The translations under genes and the position numbers were made by a program. From Chromobotia macracanthus (Eukaryota; Chordata; Actinopteri; Cypriniformes; Botiidae), in the NCBI GenBank assembly GCA_036877525.1, contig JAZGTH010000008.1, forward strand, positions 6,861,001-6,925,000: a DNA stretch of 64,000 nt. Direction: 5' to 3'. Shown piece by piece: positions 12,941 through 24,440 of the stretch (positions are counted from its first letter, which is position 1; every line of letters begins with the position of its first letter). The notes beneath the pieces are model-generated. The model worked only from the letters and a program-made list of their open reading frames with translations, was not told the DNA's origin and did not search any database.

Positions 12941-12944
12941 TCTA

Positions 12945-13240
12945 TGAAAACAGAAAGTTTCGAGGGTCTCATTTCTTTTTTTTTGTACCGTAAGTAGTCA
13001 ATAGGTTTTGTTACAGCCATGACATGATTTGCTACTTGAACTTGCTAATCAGAGGCAGGCAGTATTCGATTGGACAGAAATATGTAGTGCATGATGAGTC
13101 ATCAATATTTTTTGATATATGACATTTTTCAAATTGATATATCTGAAAAAAATTTAACTCTAGTCTGCTTTTAGAAATGTACTAGTTTATAGCCTCAAAT
13201 CTAACAGATATGGACTAAAACCCTCAAAATTCTGTTTTGA
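12945..13240 (+). repeat. Unnamed dispersed repeat, copy 3
   Basis: Partner of 6790-7165. GACATGATTTGCT, GATGAGTCATCAATA and TGGACTAAAA blocks occur in the same order and similar spacing. It lacks an open frame and clear terminal inverted repeats, so the class is undetermined. Confidence 0.55.
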
Positions 13241-13659
13241 TTTTTAAAAAGGAAAATATAACAGATGTTTCAAAGAGCGTGATACATTTTCATACATTCA
13301 TATGTTTATTGATTGAATTACTCTTTCACCCTTAACACTGAAAAGCCAAAGGTGTTTAGCTCATTATCAACGAAATGTTGTTATTGATTTCTGCCACCAG
13401 CCTTATGGTGTACAAATTTAGCTATAAAGTGCAATTAACCTGGTTTACTGCATAGATGCACAGTCTGGTGGGCACTGGTCAGCCAAGCAAAGACTTAAAT
13501 CAATATGCTTTACCCTCATTCCTATTTCTTATATAGCTGATGGATGTGGATATCTCCCACTGAGTGGCCGTTTTGCAGTGTTAGAACAGTCCAGTGTGGA
13601 GAATAGAGCTTGAAAACATTCGCTAATGCTTCTTGGCCCGAGCCATGTCCCTAGACTCT

Positions 13660-14190
13660 GAGTGACAGTAAATTACTATTGATTGTGAAGTCGGAGAGCT
13701 AGGGTCACTGCCCTGCTAAATACTAACCCTGTTCTAGGGCTATTATTAGTCAGTCTCTCTCTCTCTCCTTCTCTCTCTCTCTTTCTTCCCTTCCATCTCC
13801 TCTTGGGAGGCAAGGTGTTCACTTTACATTTGCGCAGTTTGCCTTGCATCTCTTATCTCTGGAGAGTGGAGCGGCCCTGTGGCTGGACACTAATTTACGA
13901 GGAGATGCTTATCAGCTTAAATTAGAAGGAAGAATGAAAGTCGAGACAAGATAATTGTTTTTGACAATCCATTCCTTACCACAATGAACTCTCCCAAGAG
14001 GGGTTAGATAGTATACTGCACCCCCTGAGAGCGGCTCTGTGCATGTTCGATGACGGAGGTTATCTTGTGAGCTTTAGGCCTGAGCAAACCCAGGAGAATC
14101 GCATACAAAAACATCCGTCTGCCATTCCTGGAGGTTCAGATTGCAAAATCAACTGCAATATCAATAGCATTTTGCTCTTCGTCTGATAAG
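13660..14190. promoter_or_regulatory. Candidate conserved non-coding block with an inverted SOX pair
   Basis: A complex, mostly non-repetitive block interrupted by one CT microsatellite. It contains ATTGT-TTTTG-ACAAT at 13954-13968, two inverted SOX cores separated by five bases, an arrangement known for SoxE dimers. It also contains CTAATTT and AAATTAG homeodomain cores near 13890-13925. No reading frame is maintained. Its role as an enhancer is inference. Confidence 0.35.
13753..13785. repeat. (CT)n microsatellite
   Basis: An interrupted CT tract inside the candidate conserved block. Confidence 0.85.
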
Positions 14191-14199
14191 AAAAGATGA

Positions 14200-16750
14200 C
14201 TGGATTGATACAGAACTTGTGCCTGTTTCAAAGAACGTAGTAAAAGATGCTTATGATAAATTGTCACTTCATCAGACACAGTCTAAAGTTATCATACTGA
14301 ACGTCTAAATGATGTGTCACTTGATGTTGAAGGGCTTTTCTGCCCAAATCAGCAAGAAAAGAATAGCAAAGTTTGCCACTTCACTGCCCTCCCTTATCAT
14401 GAGCATTTTACTATTCATTATTATGAATTTTAGTCCTTCACTCAATCTGAGCACTTAGCAAACAGGATGTTTGACAGCACAAGTATTGTAGTCCTGAAAC
14501 AATGCTGCGTTGAGCTCAAACACACTGGCAATGTTTTTGTGATTAATATTTTATTAATTTGATACACATGCTTGCAGGGCTACAGACCTAATGTGTACTC
14601 ATAATTGAAGTAGTCTGCCTTCATTCACACATTCCAAATAAGCAAAACACACAAATGGAGACAAAAACTGCACGAATAAATTAGAGTGAACTCATTTACC
14701 CAGCTGAGTAAATCTACACTTGCTATTTTCTGTCCAATTGCTTAATTCCCACCTGTTCTATCTACATAATGATCCCAAACAGCATTGAAATCTGTGCAAA
14801 CAAGTAGCCGATAATCTGATTGTTTATCTAGGAGATCAGTTAACTCTACTGTAGAAAACGACAACATTAGAGTCAACAGGAAACAGAATTCACATTCGCT
14901 TCCATAATGTCATGGGTTTTTGAGTAAATAATAGGATATTTGTGGGCTGGTGGTTGATTTTATCGATTGGGTATTGACTGAATTATAAAAAGCTAGTTTC
15001 CAGTAAATTGTGGAAGGATACTGTAAATAGAATGGTTGTAATATTTCACATAGCCATATCCCAAATCACATGACACTAACAGCTCTTATATAAATGCAAA
15101 AGAGATTTCTGTTGCCCTCATGACTATTTAGGGCTATGTCGCATTTTATTATTAAATTAAGTCTTCGTTATTGCGTAAGGAGCAGGGGAGAGCTGTTGCT
15201 TCATCTAAGCTTTCATCGTGTCTTCTCTCATTATGATTCAGGGGTGTGATATGAACCGACAGACCCTGGAGACTATGGTAGATATAGATCTGACTGTCCG
15301 CATGTTACACACACACACAAATACATAAGTGAACATGCTAATAAATGTATGCCAGAGAAAAGCAGTGAGTACTAGCAGTACTTATTAGAACTAGCATGAT
15401 GAAAGAGAGCTCACTAATTATTTTCAGTCTGTTTTTTTTACTCTGTCACGCTGAGAAGAGTGAAAATTAAATGGAAAAGTTTAGACATAGGGATTGATAA
15501 AGTGAAGGAGAGAGAGAGGTGACTAGAGAATAAGGGTAAATAAAGAAAGATTATCATGCTAACAGAGGATCTGTCATGTGAGCTGCTAGCTTATGACTGA
15601 GGTGCTGAGGGAACCAACTGGTATTTTTCACAAATAGGGTCCAAAATAGGGCCTGAATTTTTTTCTTTTTTCGCTTAACCTTAAATTATATATAAGCTGT
15701 TTCATATTAAATGTCGTTGAGGCATTTTCAAACTAAACACATTTTTGTCTAAATATAATTTAAAACATTGAGTTTGCATTTTCCAGCAATAAAAATAAAA
15801 GATAAAGTTACAAGTAGACAGGATAAAGTTGTTTATATGTAAAAAAAAAATTGGAACCAGAGTTGCATAATGAAAAAACTAATTTTGGGGGTAACAGGAT
15901 TACATAGTTGAGCATGATGAATACAGTTACCACCACAAAAAACAGAATGTGGTTATTTGCTTTCTGCAGTACTGTGGAAAGGGTCTGAATGATGTTACTT
16001 CCTGAAATAATGTTACATTACTAAATATTATGTTTTGGTTAATAAAATTAGTAATTTAAAATGGACATTTTATTAAAGTTCAGCTGATTATGATGCAGAC
16101 GTTTGTTTAACAAATGTTTCAGGCTTTGTCAAGATTAATTTTATTTTAGCTATAATTCTTACAACAGAAAACATGGAGTTTTTGCCTGAATGCTTAAAAA
16201 AAGACCAACCGAACACCACAGTGTACATTCATGTTCAGTTCCAGCTGAAATTAAAGCTAAACAAACACTCAACCCTGCAACAAGATAAACTAATGTGCAA
16301 TGAACTCAACAGGAGCTCTGGAATGTTCTGGCACATACGTCAGTTCAAAAATTCATTTGGAGGAAAGTGAATACAATATCAAAGTGACACTGCTATGAAC
16401 TATAAAAAAATAAAGTAGACTGACTGATGTCCATCTCCAGGCCATTGTCAGAGTGTCAACTGCCAACTCTCTCAAAGCAAATGTGCTTCATCTATCTCAG
16501 CAGAAACACAGCATGCTGTCAGACAGCAACACAAAGTAAATGTTGAACTTGGCCAGTGGCTCCTCGTCATCTGGGTTTAAGACTCTGATCCATATGTCCT
16601 TGCAGATCTGTAGCTTTTTTCAGATTTGCTAGGAAAAATTGGTAAATGATACACAATTGTCATGTCAGAATATTATATCATAGCCTGCCAGAAACTTTCC
16701 TCATTAACAAGAAATAACTAGTATTGAATTAATTAAAAGTACTTAAAATA
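14200..16750. other. Non-coding stretch
   Basis: No gene is recognised. A compact, less repetitive segment at about 15125-15290 could be another conserved non-coding element. The rest is AT-rich with poly-A runs (for example 15841-15850). Confidence 0.45.
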
Positions 16751-16754
16751 TCAT

Positions 16755-16985
16755 TCTGGTGTCATTTACCTATCATCATGTTGTTTTAAACCTGTCTGGG
16801 AAACATGAAAGATGTCATGCAACTACATATGAGTGACTGACAGCCTCCTTGTATAAAGCAACATGAACATTTTCTAATCAAAATTTCTCCTCCAGTGTTT
16901 TTATTTAATGGAGGAAAGAAAATTAAACAGGTCTAGAACAACATAAGGGTATTTTTATTTTTGGGTGAACTTTTAAAAAGGGTGA
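16755..16985. mobile_element. Foldback (MITE-like) non-autonomous element
   Basis: The left arm reads GTCATTTACC...CATGTTGTTTTAAACCTGTC. The right arm reads AAACAGGTCTAGAACAACAT, followed by TATTTTTATTTTTGGGTGAAC. CATGTTGTTTTAAACCTGT and the reverse complement of ACAGGTCTAGAACAACAT are near-identical inverted arms. I recall a common cyprinid palindromic repeat with the same end phrases ('catgttgttccaaacctgt' and 'tttttgggtgaac'). It has no coding capacity; this copy is diverged and shortened in the middle. Confidence 0.65.
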
Positions 16986-17499
16986 ACCTTTTAAAAATTA
17001 CTCTTAGCGTCTAGACTTACATCACCACAGGCGATACATTTGTCTCCAAACATTTGAAACCATTCAGTCCTGAAGGCTTTTCTCTATTTTTGTCTGTGGA
17101 ACTTTTCCATTATTGAAATTTATATTATTTCTGTTCTTTATTACATGCTATTTCATGATCTATTATTTCCCATATTTCTAGTGAATAGAGTGCTCTCTGC
17201 ATCATATAAGTCACACCCCCAAGTAATAAACAATTTGTTTTTTCCTCATTGCATTATGGTTTATTTATATATCAATATAGTTCAGATGGCAGTGCTGTTA
17301 TATTCAACTTTGATTGTGTCACATAAAACAGTATTTATACTTTGACCCTCAAATGTTGAAAGCAAATCTGATCAGTCTGCTGAAAAGTTATTGCATTCCC
17401 CAAATAACACATCCTCACATTACATTTCTTCCTGACTTTACAAGTAAACCTCTACAGTTAATTTGCGGCAGCTGCCTAAAAACAATAAAACGATGCGTT

Positions 17500-17780
17500 C
17501 GGCATTGTTGACGCTTCCTCTATGCGTGCTAAGCTTGTCTGATTTATTTGTCCTGACATTTCGGAGGTGGAAACGAGCTCTCGTGCGGATGGAGAGCTCG
17601 AACGCAGGTTGCGGCGATGGCAGGCTGTGACAAATTTAATGTCTATCATGTTTTGATTATGATCAGAGTTAATTAAGGGCTTTAAAAAGCCTGTCGTTTT
17701 TAATTAGCATTGTGCTACACGCCAGCGCTCGGCTAAAAAGGGAAATAACAGATAAAGCTTTACCGGACAAGTGCCAACGT
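17500..17780. promoter_or_regulatory. Strong candidate conserved non-coding element
   Basis: The most CNE-like block of the window: GC-balanced, free of simple repeats and dense in motif-like words. It holds a perfect 9-bp hairpin (CGAGCTCTC, 9-base loop, GAGAGCTCG; 17574-17600), a 53-bp segment related to 19618-19670, and GTTAATTAA. A near-palindrome GGCTTT-AA-AAAGCC (17678-17691) sits between two TTAATTA-type homeodomain cores (about 17668 and 17699). No frame is open through it. Enhancer, structured RNA or boundary function cannot be separated from sequence alone. Confidence 0.5.
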
Positions 17781-17999
17781 CTGATACATCATGCACGTTT
17801 GACCTTTCGTTCGTGTTTAACACAATGAGGAAAATGAGGTGTACAGCTAATCTGTCTGTCAGATGCGAGATCAAAGCTAATCTAAAAACACCATAGAACT
17901 GTTCGTTCTCAGGTAAAGCAGACTAGTAATCTTAATAGTTGGACACAGCCACTCACAAGTAACCATTTGTCCACTTGAATTGAGCTGAACTGCACAGCG

Positions 18000-18330
18000 T
18001 GGCCTTTGCTTTCACCAATCACAACTCTAATGTCTGTGAACATCAGTGTCATAAGCCATTAGATCCCACTTCTAGAGAACAGAGGGGAGGGGAAAATAGC
18101 ATCGGGCAAGGGGGCAGACTGGAATGGGGTAAGAAGGGAAACGACGAGAAAGAAGCGAAAATGGGAGATAACAGGCCAATTTCCTCCTGCGCTAATAGAC
18201 ACCATTGCAGCTCGTTAGCATTTCGCTATATTTAGCCGCCTCCTCCTTCCTGCAGCAAGCTAACAAATCCAGAGGCCAGTGATGGAGGGATTAGAGGATA
18301 GAGATATGACCACCTTCCTCAACATCAGCA
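18000..18330. promoter_or_regulatory. Candidate conserved non-coding block
   Basis: A GC-richer block with CTAATAG, GCTCGTTAGCATTTCGC and TTCCTGCAGCAAGCTAAC words and no simple repeats. The open frame 17999-18235 crosses it but shows no domain. It lies 220 bp after the strong candidate at 17500-17780 and may belong to the same regulatory cluster. Confidence 0.25.
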
Positions 18331-18334
18331 TTTT

Positions 18335-19180
18335 AACTCTTCAACAGCAACTTAAAGTCACAGCTCTTCTCTAAGAGCGTTAGCTACCTTTCAAAACCGA
18401 ATCCTTTAACTCTATATACCTAAGATGAGTGAGGTGCTTAAGCAAAGCTGAAATATTTTCCTTTTATCATTTTTCCTCTCAGTGTGACGGGATTAGAGCT
18501 GATATTCTTATCCTCCGTACTTCAGAATTTTACTGGAATTTTAAGACTCGCCCACTGACTGACCTGAGTTTCCTTTGATTCACGAGGGAGTTTGTGTGCC
18601 CAGGCCGAGGCAGGCTGGGCAGCACGGACTTCGTCCACCTCTTTACTCCCTCAGGAAACAATTTTAGAAGGTCACTTGATGTTTGGAGTGCACAGAAAGA
18701 AAAATGGAGCAATCAGGAGGTGGAGCAGAAAGACATGTCTCCTGTCTATGCCCCTCAACCCACCCATCCACTCTGGGCTGCTGCCCGAAACCTGCAAGGT
18801 TAAGGACAGGTTAAGAGAGGCTGTCAGCCTGTCATCTTTTTCTACCCAACAAGAAAAGGCAAATGGTGATTGTGAGTGGTGCATCGTTCAAATTGACACT
18901 CCGCTACATGCCATAGAATGCTCCAGTGACTATTGTCATACAGGTCTCTAAACATTTACGGGGCTTTTACAGGTCAGCAGGTACATGGACAACAACTGGG
19001 AATGTCCAGTTGTCCTGACTGCATGACATTAAGTTTTTCCAAAGCTGTATGTTAGTTTGCTAGACATTGATTGAAGAGGTTTTAGTGTTGACAATCAGGC
19101 TTCAGATTAAATACTTACAGATTAAATTAAGCAAAAACTGTCTTTTTTGTTAATTTACTGGTAATTACTTTTAGAAACTG
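18335..19180. other. Non-coding stretch
   Basis: No gene is supported. Three short overlapping open frames at 18530-18951, on both strands, disagree in frame and have no recognisable motif. Confidence 0.45.
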
Positions 19181-19335
19181 CAACATTTAATACATTATGC
19201 ATTTGTCAGATGCATTTATCTGATGTGACTTTCAGAGTATACATTATTATTGTGTTCTCTTGGAATCAAATGCATAAATCAAATCCATGTATCAAACCCA
19301 TGTATCAAACCCATGACCTTGGTGTTGCTAGTCTC
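19181..19335 (-). repeat. tRNA-derived SINE remnant (minus strand)
   Basis: On the minus strand AGCAACACCAAGGTCATGGG leads into a GTTTGAT B-box remnant, then a decayed body. The tail appears on the plus strand as TTTATACATT-like and ATGCATTTGTCAGATGCATT words. A short tandem duplication of CATGTATCAAACC sits where the B box should be. Confidence 0.5.
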
Positions 19336-19589
19336 TGGAAGTATGTTTCGACACATGTGGAATGTTCTCTGCATTAAACCACCAAAGCAGAAACATGAAG
19401 AACATAATGTGAAGAATCACAATGTGTCTTCGCAGTTTTGTGACAGGTGTGAGATCTCATCACAAATATAATTCAGCGAAAGACACAACAGCGCAGGATT
19501 TGCAAGATACACCAGCAAAAAATTGGGACAAAAAATCTTTTAATAAAAATAATGCAAAATAAAACTGCATGCTAAACCTGATAAGAAAT

Positions 19590-19760
19590 ATTTATGGGCA
19601 GTAAATTCACTGCCATTGGCAGGTGTGACAAAGTTAATTTCGAACTGTGGTTTCGTTATAATCAGAGTAACACATTCATCGCTGCATCTGAGAGAAGACT
19701 TTGATTGGTTGGTTTGTGAAATCCTACAGGGGTTGAAATGTTGACGCTTCAGTGCTTTCT
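19590..19760. promoter_or_regulatory. Candidate conserved element, partner of the 17.6-kb block
   Basis: GGCAGG-TGTGACAAAGTTAAT (19618 onward) continues to TTATAATCAGAGTAA (to 19670). It matches, in the same order and spacing, GGCAGGCTGTGACAAATTTAAT...TTATGATCAGAGTTA at 17619-17671. Outside these 53 bases the two blocks differ. The downstream part (GACTTTGATTGGTTGG) has a TCF- or PBX-like word. It could be an old duplicated enhancer module or two copies of an ancient exapted repeat. Confidence 0.4.
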
Positions 19761-19769
19761 TCATTTCAA

Positions 19770-20400
19770 AGGGTTCAAACATGTTGTAAGAGCTTTATTG
19801 GGAGGGTTTATTAGCCTTTGAGAAAAAGTCTCCTTCTAATAATGCATAGTCACCCACACACGCATAAACATACTTACACAGGCATACTAATGTCTAACTA
19901 CTTTGGCAATGACTAACACATGCATACACACACTCTGCTTTCTCTAAGCTTTCCCTCTCACTCTCTCTTCCTTTGAATCTCTCTCTCTCTGTAATTTCTA
20001 CATACCCACGCTTTTCTTTATCTGCTTCCCTTATCATCTTTCTCTAGCCCCTTTTCTCACTTTCATTTATACAGTTCCCCTCCACACACACATATGCACC
20101 AGCAATGTGTAGTGGACTTCTGAAATGAGGCAATGTCCCCACTGTGCTTGGGTTTTTTAGGCCAATATAAATTCATGTTTTAGTTCCTTTTGATGTTTAT
20201 AGTTTCCAGGTTGAAGGCATATCGAACAGCATTTACAGCTTATGCTATCAGCAACCACCAATCACCAGTACTATAACATTTTGCATGTTTTACATAGACG
20301 TTTTAATTTTAATAAACAGAATACTTTTTAACTGTTTACCATTGCTTCAAAAATAACTACAGTATCACACTAACCTGCATATTTTGTGTTTTTATTTAAT
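19770..20400. other. Non-coding stretch, pyrimidine-rich centre
   Basis: Contains a CA/CT-rich segment at about 19850-20090 and otherwise AT-rich DNA. No gene is recognised. Confidence 0.5.
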
Positions 20401-20405
20401 ATCAT

Positions 20406-20765
20406 TAAAGGTAGGGTGAGCAGTTTCAGAGAGGCTAGCAATAGCAAGCTAGCTTTGAAAGTATCCCACCCTCCATTCAGAGAGCTCTCCAAAGCTATGC
20501 CCCCCCTACAAAACACATGAACAGAAGATTGTCTACGCAGGCATGGTGGTATACACGCATAGTTTGACAGGCAAGTAGGACATCCTTTCATTGCATTTGG
20601 ACCGAATGCAATGATTGGATGAACATTTTATGGTTCTGCATTTTCCACAGAAGATATATATTTATATAAATATATTTAGACCACTTAGTGATTGCTATCA
20701 GGATGTGAAGAGACGTTCAAACAGTATAACAAAAAATGTTTCTGGAAAAATAATCTACCCTGTCT
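20406..20765. repeat. Probable dispersed fish repeat
   Basis: The phrases GGTAGGGTGAGCAGTTTCAG, CTACAAAACACATGAACAGA, TTGACAGGCAAGTAGGACAT and GATTGCTATCAGGATGTGAA match, from memory, an interspersed repeat often seen in cyprinid introns. I cannot verify this without a library search. No intact protein is encoded; the minus-strand open frame 20370-20591 falls inside the repeat. Confidence 0.45.
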
Positions 20766-21256
20766 TTAACTGTTGTTCAGATATTATTAGTAGTAGTCAC
20801 TTTCTTCTCCCATCATTAGTGATTAAATGGTCAGTGAACACTGCAGGTGTAATGATGGTCGCATGACACAGAGGTGCACCTTGAATTTAACTGAGCTGCT
20901 CACTGAAAACGGTTCACGTACAGATCATCATTTCAAGTTCATTTAGATTTGGATGACTGCAAACATGATGATGTCCAAGAGTTGTTTGCTTTTTAATTAG
21001 TCTGTTTTGTTTTTCATTAGTTTGACCTTTTCATGTGGATTTGCAGGCCTATTGTGAACTTAATAGGTGGGCATTATCCTTGTGACAGTGTAATCAGCCA
21101 ATCACAGCATGGCAGATTCATTTTCGCCTGTATTTTTGCTGTTCACTTTAGGACTTCCATAAAAACACAATGAGGCAAGAGGTACAACTGGCTGCGCTAA
21201 ATTGTGAATATAGTCTGAAGGGCATTGTTTGGCTCAACACAAAGCAGGAAATGATT
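20766..21256. other. Non-coding stretch
   Basis: A compact AT-rich segment at about 20880-21060 contains TTTTTAATTAG and TTTTCATTAG homeodomain cores. The remainder shows nothing recognisable. Confidence 0.4.
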
Positions 21257-21552
21257 ACCAGCTAACAGGGAACGTTCTCAGGATGTTGGCTAACATTCTC
21301 CAAAAGTTCTTTCGACGCTATTAAAAAAAATCTTGCAGTAATGTTAATAGAACTTGTTATAATAAATGTTATTTATTATATATATCAAAGGCGTTATTCT
21401 TAAACTTTTCAAAAACCTTACAGAATTTAATAAATAAAAGTGTTTGAATAACATAGTTTTTATCCAAGCAATAACATTAATACAACATCTAAAAAACTGG
21501 TTTTGAATGTTCCTAGAACGTTTTTTCTACTCAATTAAAATGCTGGGTTACC
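21257..21552 (+). mobile_element. Non-autonomous DNA element (MITE-like), plus copy
   Basis: Starts CCAGCTAACAGGGAACGTTC and ends near ATGCTGGGTTACC. It shares TCTTGCAGTAATGTTA and AGAACTTGTT with the reverse-oriented copy at 23230-23455, and its start with 63388-63450. AT-rich interior and no open frame. The class is not established. Confidence 0.55.
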
Positions 21553-23229
21553 ACATAATAAAAGCATAAAAATATGATTTAATATTAAAAATTACTTTCC
21601 AGCACTTTTATTTTAAGCATAATCATTAAATGCATTCCTCCATTAGAAGCCATAGTTTCTGACATGTAAAAAGTGACAACGTTGCTATGCAACAAAAATA
21701 ATGATAACTACAGTACTAATAGTTTCTCTGTGAAGAGATATGCTTCATCTTGAATAAAATACGGCTATTGACCAACCAGCATAGAGGATTATAAGATGTA
21801 ATATTTGCTTAGTTTCTCATCAAAGCCTCCTCAGAGTTGTTTTTTTTTAAGAAGGCCCTTGGAGAAAATGTCACGAGTATAGACAAACATACTCCTACAG
21901 GTGTGTGAGCAACTTTACTTTCCCCACACTTTCTCTCTCTCTTTCATTTGTAGACGTACACACACACACTCTTTGTGTAGTGAGGTGGGGAGTCAGGTTC
22001 TCTCAGAGACGCTGGGGAGCAGAGATAGCACTTGAGCTCCATTATCTGAGAGCACTGGCTACTGGAGCAAAGAGCAGAGAGGAGAAAAATCAATCCAGCC
22101 CTAGAGCTCCACTCTCAGCTTCCACCCACCCCTCCACCCCACCCCTATGCAGGTGCAATTCCTCTCTTCTTGCTCCAGATTTCCTTACCTTCTACGAAAT
22201 GCACCCCAGATCCCAATATAAACACACAAACACACACAATCATCCCAAACTTGGTGCTTCAGTGCGGTCGTCAGTTTCAAGTTCTTGTTGTTTTAAAATC
22301 TGATTACGCAGAGGACACAGTTCCACATCTCTGTGTCTCGCGAGGTCCCTCCTAACAGGGATACGCGCACACGCGCACATATAATCACCCAGCCAGCCTG
22401 CCTCCAAAGAAGCGTTCTCGCAATCATATCATCTCCACCATCATACGCCGCAATGCAATTTTGTTTTATCTATTGAACAGCCAGTGGGAATTTGTCTTAA
22501 ATATCACCACTTTCTATTTGATATAATATCTGCACAAAAGGACACAGCTTACTGAGCTCAGAAAAATGTTCTGCACTGTTAATTTAGAAACAAGATATTC
22601 ATAATTAGAAACTAACTATGCACTGGTAATTTAAAAGCAAGACCTGTAACGGGAAACTTTAACCAATCAAATGCATCTTCAGCAACTATATGTCAAAAGT
22701 AACTGTTTATACTATTGCAAATATTTAAACAAATGCACTGGTCTCAAGCAATTCAACCTTTTTTGGGGGGTATTGTATTTACTAGATACCTAGGCAGGGT
22801 TTAAGTCTTCCTACAGACTGAGCAGGGATTATCTGTAAATGTTTATGGTAAAGACAGGAAATGATGAGAACAAATGGTGACCCAAACTCACGTAGTCTAC
22901 ATGGATCTGATGCATACTGGAAATCTCTTTGATCAGATCGCCCAGCTGCAACACAATATCCATAAGCCAGATATTTATATCTGCCGAAAAACAAATTTGT
23001 GTTTAAAAAAACACACTGATATTTTGACCACTTGAGAGGAGGAACTAATTACTGGATTTGCAAAATTTTAATCGGGTTCCAAAGCCAATTTTTACACACA
23101 TTTGGTGTTTGCCGAGTTTTAACTTTGGAACGTGATTAAAACACTATAAACACACTGAGGGCACCATCAGTGTCTAGTAAACTCATATTTAGATCTTTAA
23201 AAAAAAATAAGTGTTGTTTTAGGCACTTA
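21553..23229. other. Non-coding stretch between inverted repeats
   Basis: Flanked by inverted copies of one repeat family. The interior has a CA-rich promoter-like patch at about 21950-22250 with an open frame of 132 codons (21905-22303) that is proline/serine/threonine-rich and unrecognised. I see no gene. Confidence 0.4.
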
Positions 23230-23455
23230 GCAACACCCAGCTGACAGTTTGTGGTTGTAAGATTGTTTCCCTAATGTTATTTTGAAAGTTCTAGGAGTGT
23301 AACATTGTAACAACGTAACAAATCATTCCAATAACAGCTTAAGATAATGTTTTTAATATGTTATATAACGTTAAAAACAAGTTATACTAACATTACTGCA
23401 AGAATGTTTTATGATAATATTTAGAGAACTTTTGAGAACATTCTCTGTTAGCTGG
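23230..23455 (-). mobile_element. Non-autonomous DNA element (MITE-like), minus copy
   Basis: On the minus strand it begins CCAGCTAACAGAGAATGTTC, continues with TCTTGCAGTAATGTTA and AACTTGTT, and ends near CAGCTGGGTGTTG. This is the same order as the plus copy at 21257-21552. The two copies form an inverted pair about 1.7 kb apart. Confidence 0.55.
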
Positions 23456-24039
23456 AAAGAAGCCATATTAAGTAGTTTTCAGATTTGACCTACAATGTGT
23501 CAAAGTTTTACATCTTTTCCCTCATTACTTTTTTCTAATATTTAGGTCACAGTGTGCCATGGCGAGTTTGGAAGAAGACAGTGACACAGGAAATGTGGTG
23601 ATTGTTAGGAATGGACAAACCATTAGCACCCATTAATCCTGAATGTCACACCGGGAGATGATCAGGTCATTGGGGTTAGAAGACAGTCCTATCAAACTAT
23701 CCTAAATGATAATAATAATGTGGGAGCACTCGCTATGTCTCGGACATTAACACTGCTGGATCAGACGCTAGAACTTCTCCCTCACACTGCCATTTACCGC
23801 ACGTATCCTAACAGCAAATTTATGTAGTAGCTGTTTGAAAGCCATGTGATGCTCAGTAGGCATGGGAACGCTCAGAGAGGATGAGAGTAGGAAGAAAAAT
23901 CAGAATGGCAGCAGCATGGCCTCTGTCTCTTATCTGATCGTGTTTCATGCCAGTTGGCATTATCACTATGGCAGAAGTGCCCTTGTCTTATTGGGGCAAA
24001 TACTAGCATTAAACAGCAGGTTCCCCACCAGAACAGAGC
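23456..24039. other. Non-coding stretch
   Basis: No gene or named repeat is recognised. Confidence 0.45.
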
Positions 24040-24440
24040 AATAATGACTGCAGTTTTTATAACTAAAGTGGAGCTCAGTAAAAAATGGGCTTCAGGGATT
24101 TTTTTTTTTTCCTTTTTTTCTACTTTCTTTTTGTCAGCTGCCTAATGAGCATGGATGAAAAGGGCTTTGTTAAGACACTAGCAAAGCAAGAATACCGTTT
24201 TAACAGCGCTGCACGTCCGTGAACGCTTGCGTGTGTGTGAGGCAATTTTAATGCCCTGCCGAGTTTTAGCACAAGGCCAGCAGAATGCGCTGGAGATGTA
24301 TGATTTCTTTCTGAAATGAGCATTGCGTTCTAATAGCCTCTGCTTGTTTAAAAGAAGAGAGAAAGTCTGCTCTGGTTCACGGCTATCATGCTGCTTCGAC
24401 ACACAATGGCTCAACCCCCTTCTCCTTTCATTGCCAGGAA
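24040..24440. promoter_or_regulatory. Candidate conserved non-coding block
   Basis: After a T-rich tract, the block has an E-box CAGCTG (24135-24140) directly followed by CCTAATGAGC (homeodomain core), and ACAATGG (SOX core, 24403-24409) further on. There are no simple repeats and no maintained frame. Adjacent bHLH and homeodomain cores are typical of neural enhancers, but this is inference from motif content only. Confidence 0.35.
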
